A DNA stretch of 6,380 nucleotides from a candidate division CSSED10-310 bacterium (GTDB taxonomy: Bacteria; CSSED10-310): assembly GCA_016931515.1 (NCBI GenBank), contig JAFGEQ010000010.1, forward strand, positions 1-6,380, read 5' to 3'. Shown piece by piece: positions 5,724 through 6,380 of the stretch. Under the pieces are notes generated by a model. The model did not search any database. It saw only the letters and a list, made by a program, of their open reading frames with translations, and was not told where the DNA came from. The translations under genes were made by a program, and so were the position numbers. Within the stretch, counting starts at the first letter, position 1, and every line of letters begins with the position of its first letter.

Positions 5724-6056
5724 TCTGCGGTTTTTTCCTTATTAAAAGGAAAAAATCTGACCGAAACGCTGGTGTTGCTCGAATTACACAAGCGTGACCG
5801 GAGGGTGTTCTATTTCTCGGAAACGAATGAATGCGATTTCGTCATCCAGGACCGGGGCCGCGTGGTTGAAGCCATTCAGGTCTGTCTGGCACTGACGGAA
5901 GAGAACCGGCGTCGTGAGCTTGCGGGGCTCACCGCGGTCATGACCCGATTCGGTCTCAAGCAGGGTCTGATCGTCACTCACCGGCAGGAAGAAGACATCA
6001 AGACCGATGCTGGAACAGTGCGTATCGTTCCCGCCTGGAAATGGTGTCTGGAATAA
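5724..6056 (+). pseudogene. 3' fragment of an AAA+ ATPase with DUF4143 domain
   Basis: The open frame runs from just after a TAA at 5721-5723 to TAA at 6054-6056, about 110 codons. It matches the C-terminal end of the widespread bacterial ATPases with an AAA_14 domain followed by DUF4143, which are usually around 400 residues. Recognisable segments are LTETLVLLELHKR, an ECDFV motif, VVEAIQVC (E-x-I-Q-V), a conserved arginine-rich helix (ENRRRELAGL), GLIVTH, and a closing RIVPAWKWCLE. The D of ECDFV and the E of VVEAIQV correspond to the nuclease-like core of DUF4143. The Walker A and B ATPase region is absent from the window. The first GTG in frame, at 5772, has no suitable ribosome binding site. 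I read this as a 5'-deleted relic, not a working gene. The C-terminal reading frame remains unbroken, so the loss may be recent. Family assignment is from memory of its motifs. Confidence 0.75.
5729..5757. repeat. AT-rich perfect palindrome
   Basis: TTTTTTCCTT at 5731-5740 pairs perfectly with AAGGAAAAAA at 5746-5755 around a 5-base loop, and a G-T and a G-C pair can extend the stem outward. It lies at the left edge of the DUF4143 relic. Neither strand has a T-tract after the stem outside the arms, so a standard terminator is unlikely. Confidence 0.6.
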
Positions 6057-6236
6057 GGGTTTGGTTTCCCCGCCCATCATGAGGAACGATGGACATGTCG
6101 GAGATGTTGGAACCACAGATGGACACGGATGGGTTTGGATTGGACCATCTATTAGAACCGATGATCAACTATGGGATGAGCGAAAAGTCTATTGTCTCTT
6201 CTCGTGTGATCCAGCAATCCCCGGTTTCGAACAGGG
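6056..6236. other. Intergenic remnants of dispersed repeats
   Basis: GGTTTCCCCGCCCATC at 6063-6078 repeats 1140-1155 exactly, so it is the right half of a GTAGGGGC-type hairpin whose left arm is gone. GATGGACA occurs at 6088-6095 and 6118-6125. The second lies in a segment reading ACCACAGATGGACACGGATG (6112-6131), which resembles a minisatellite-like intergenic sequence I recall from many environmental genomes. No gene is supported here. Confidence 0.5.
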
Positions 6237-6265
6237 TTGACATCGGGTTGAGGAGCGGCTAGATT
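6237..6265 (+). promoter_or_regulatory. Sigma70-type promoter of the tRNA-Arg gene
   Basis: TTGACA at 6237-6242 is a perfect -35 box. TAGATT at 6260-6265 matches the -10 consensus at 4 of 6 positions, with a 17-base spacer. Transcription would begin about 6 bases before the mature tRNA at 6278, leaving a very short leader for RNase P. Position and spacing make this the best-supported promoter in the window. Confidence 0.8.
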
Positions 6266-6277
6266 CAGGTGCGGTTT

Positions 6278-6351
6278 GCGCCCGTAGCTCAGTTGGATAG
6301 AGCGCTTGCCTCCGGAGCAAGAGGTCCCGCGTTCGAATCGCGGCGGGCGTA
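6278..6351 (+). tRNA. tRNA-Arg, anticodon CCG
   Basis: All four arms can be drawn. The acceptor is GCGCCCG (6278-6284) with CGGGCGT (6344-6350), ending in a G-T pair at position 1-72. The D-stem is GCTC/GAGC (6287-6290, 6300-6303). The anticodon stem is CTTGC/GCAAG (6305-6309, 6317-6321) around loop CTCCGGA, with anticodon CCG at 6312-6314. The T-stem is CCGCG/CGCGG (6327-6331, 6339-6343) around TTCGAAT. The discriminator base is A at 6351. CCA is not encoded, as TAA follows, so the cell must add it with tRNA nucleotidyltransferase. This tRNA reads CGG codons. It has its own promoter and a likely terminator, indicating a single-gene transcription unit. Confidence 0.97.
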
Positions 6352-6360
6352 TAATAAAAC

Positions 6361-6380
6361 CGGGGCTTTACGAAGCTCCG
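6361..6380 (+). terminator. Probable terminator hairpin of tRNA-Arg, cut by the window end
   Basis: CGGGGCTT at 6361-6368 pairs with AAGCTCCG at 6373-6380 (one G-T pair) around the 4-base loop TACG, starting 9 bases after the tRNA. The window stops at the end of the stem, so the expected T-tract cannot be seen. Confidence 0.7.

Noticed and set aside
5729-5757. Intrinsic terminator at the AT-rich palindrome
   Set aside because: The stem itself is A/T with little G+C, and no T-tract follows it on either strand. It also falls within the reading frame of the DUF4143 relic.
6278-6380. tRNA as an integration site for a mobile element
   Set aside because: No integrase gene and no repeat of the tRNA 3' end is visible, and the window ends 29 bases after the tRNA.

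Overview
The window looks like ordinary bacterial chromosome from an organism I cannot place. The evidence for a bacterium is Shine-Dalgarno-led genes, two secreted proteins with signal peptides, a tRNA gene with a sigma70-type promoter and no encoded CCA, and several families of short palindromic intergenic repeats. The mix of a housekeeping metallo-beta-lactamase-fold gene with secreted propeller proteins and abundant repeats suggests an uncultured, probably diderm lineage. That last point is an impression, not a demonstration.

Layout, left to right. Positions 14-180 hold two tandem copies of an 80-bp palindromic repeat. Positions 267-956 encode a UPF0173 (YtkL-like) metal-dependent hydrolase with its metal ligands intact. 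Positions 957-1239 are a repeat-filled spacer. Positions 1240-2589 encode a secreted 449-residue protein with about seven propeller-like repeats and a C-terminal module of about 112 residues. Positions 2590-3161 are a second repeat-rich spacer that turns AT-rich towards its right end. Positions 3162-5582 encode a secreted 806-residue protein with fourteen repeats of about 48 residues, ending in a version of the same C-terminal module. Positions 5724-6056 are the 3' end of a broken AAA+/DUF4143 ATPase gene. Positions 6057-6236 contain repeat remnants. Positions 6237-6380 hold a complete tRNA-Arg(CCG) unit with promoter, gene and the start of a terminator. All intact genes are on the + strand, but the large spacers argue against one operon.

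The most interesting content is the pair of neighbouring secreted propeller proteins. Their repeat domains differ in type and size (7 against 14 repeats), yet they share a C-terminal module and differ strongly in base composition: one 120-base stretch of the first gene's module is 62% G+C, and one 60-base stretch of the second's is 32%. A second theme is a family of short hairpins beginning GTAGGGGC, in which both arms change together between copies. I see no CRISPR array, no transposase and no complete mobile element, and no convincing new multi-gene system.
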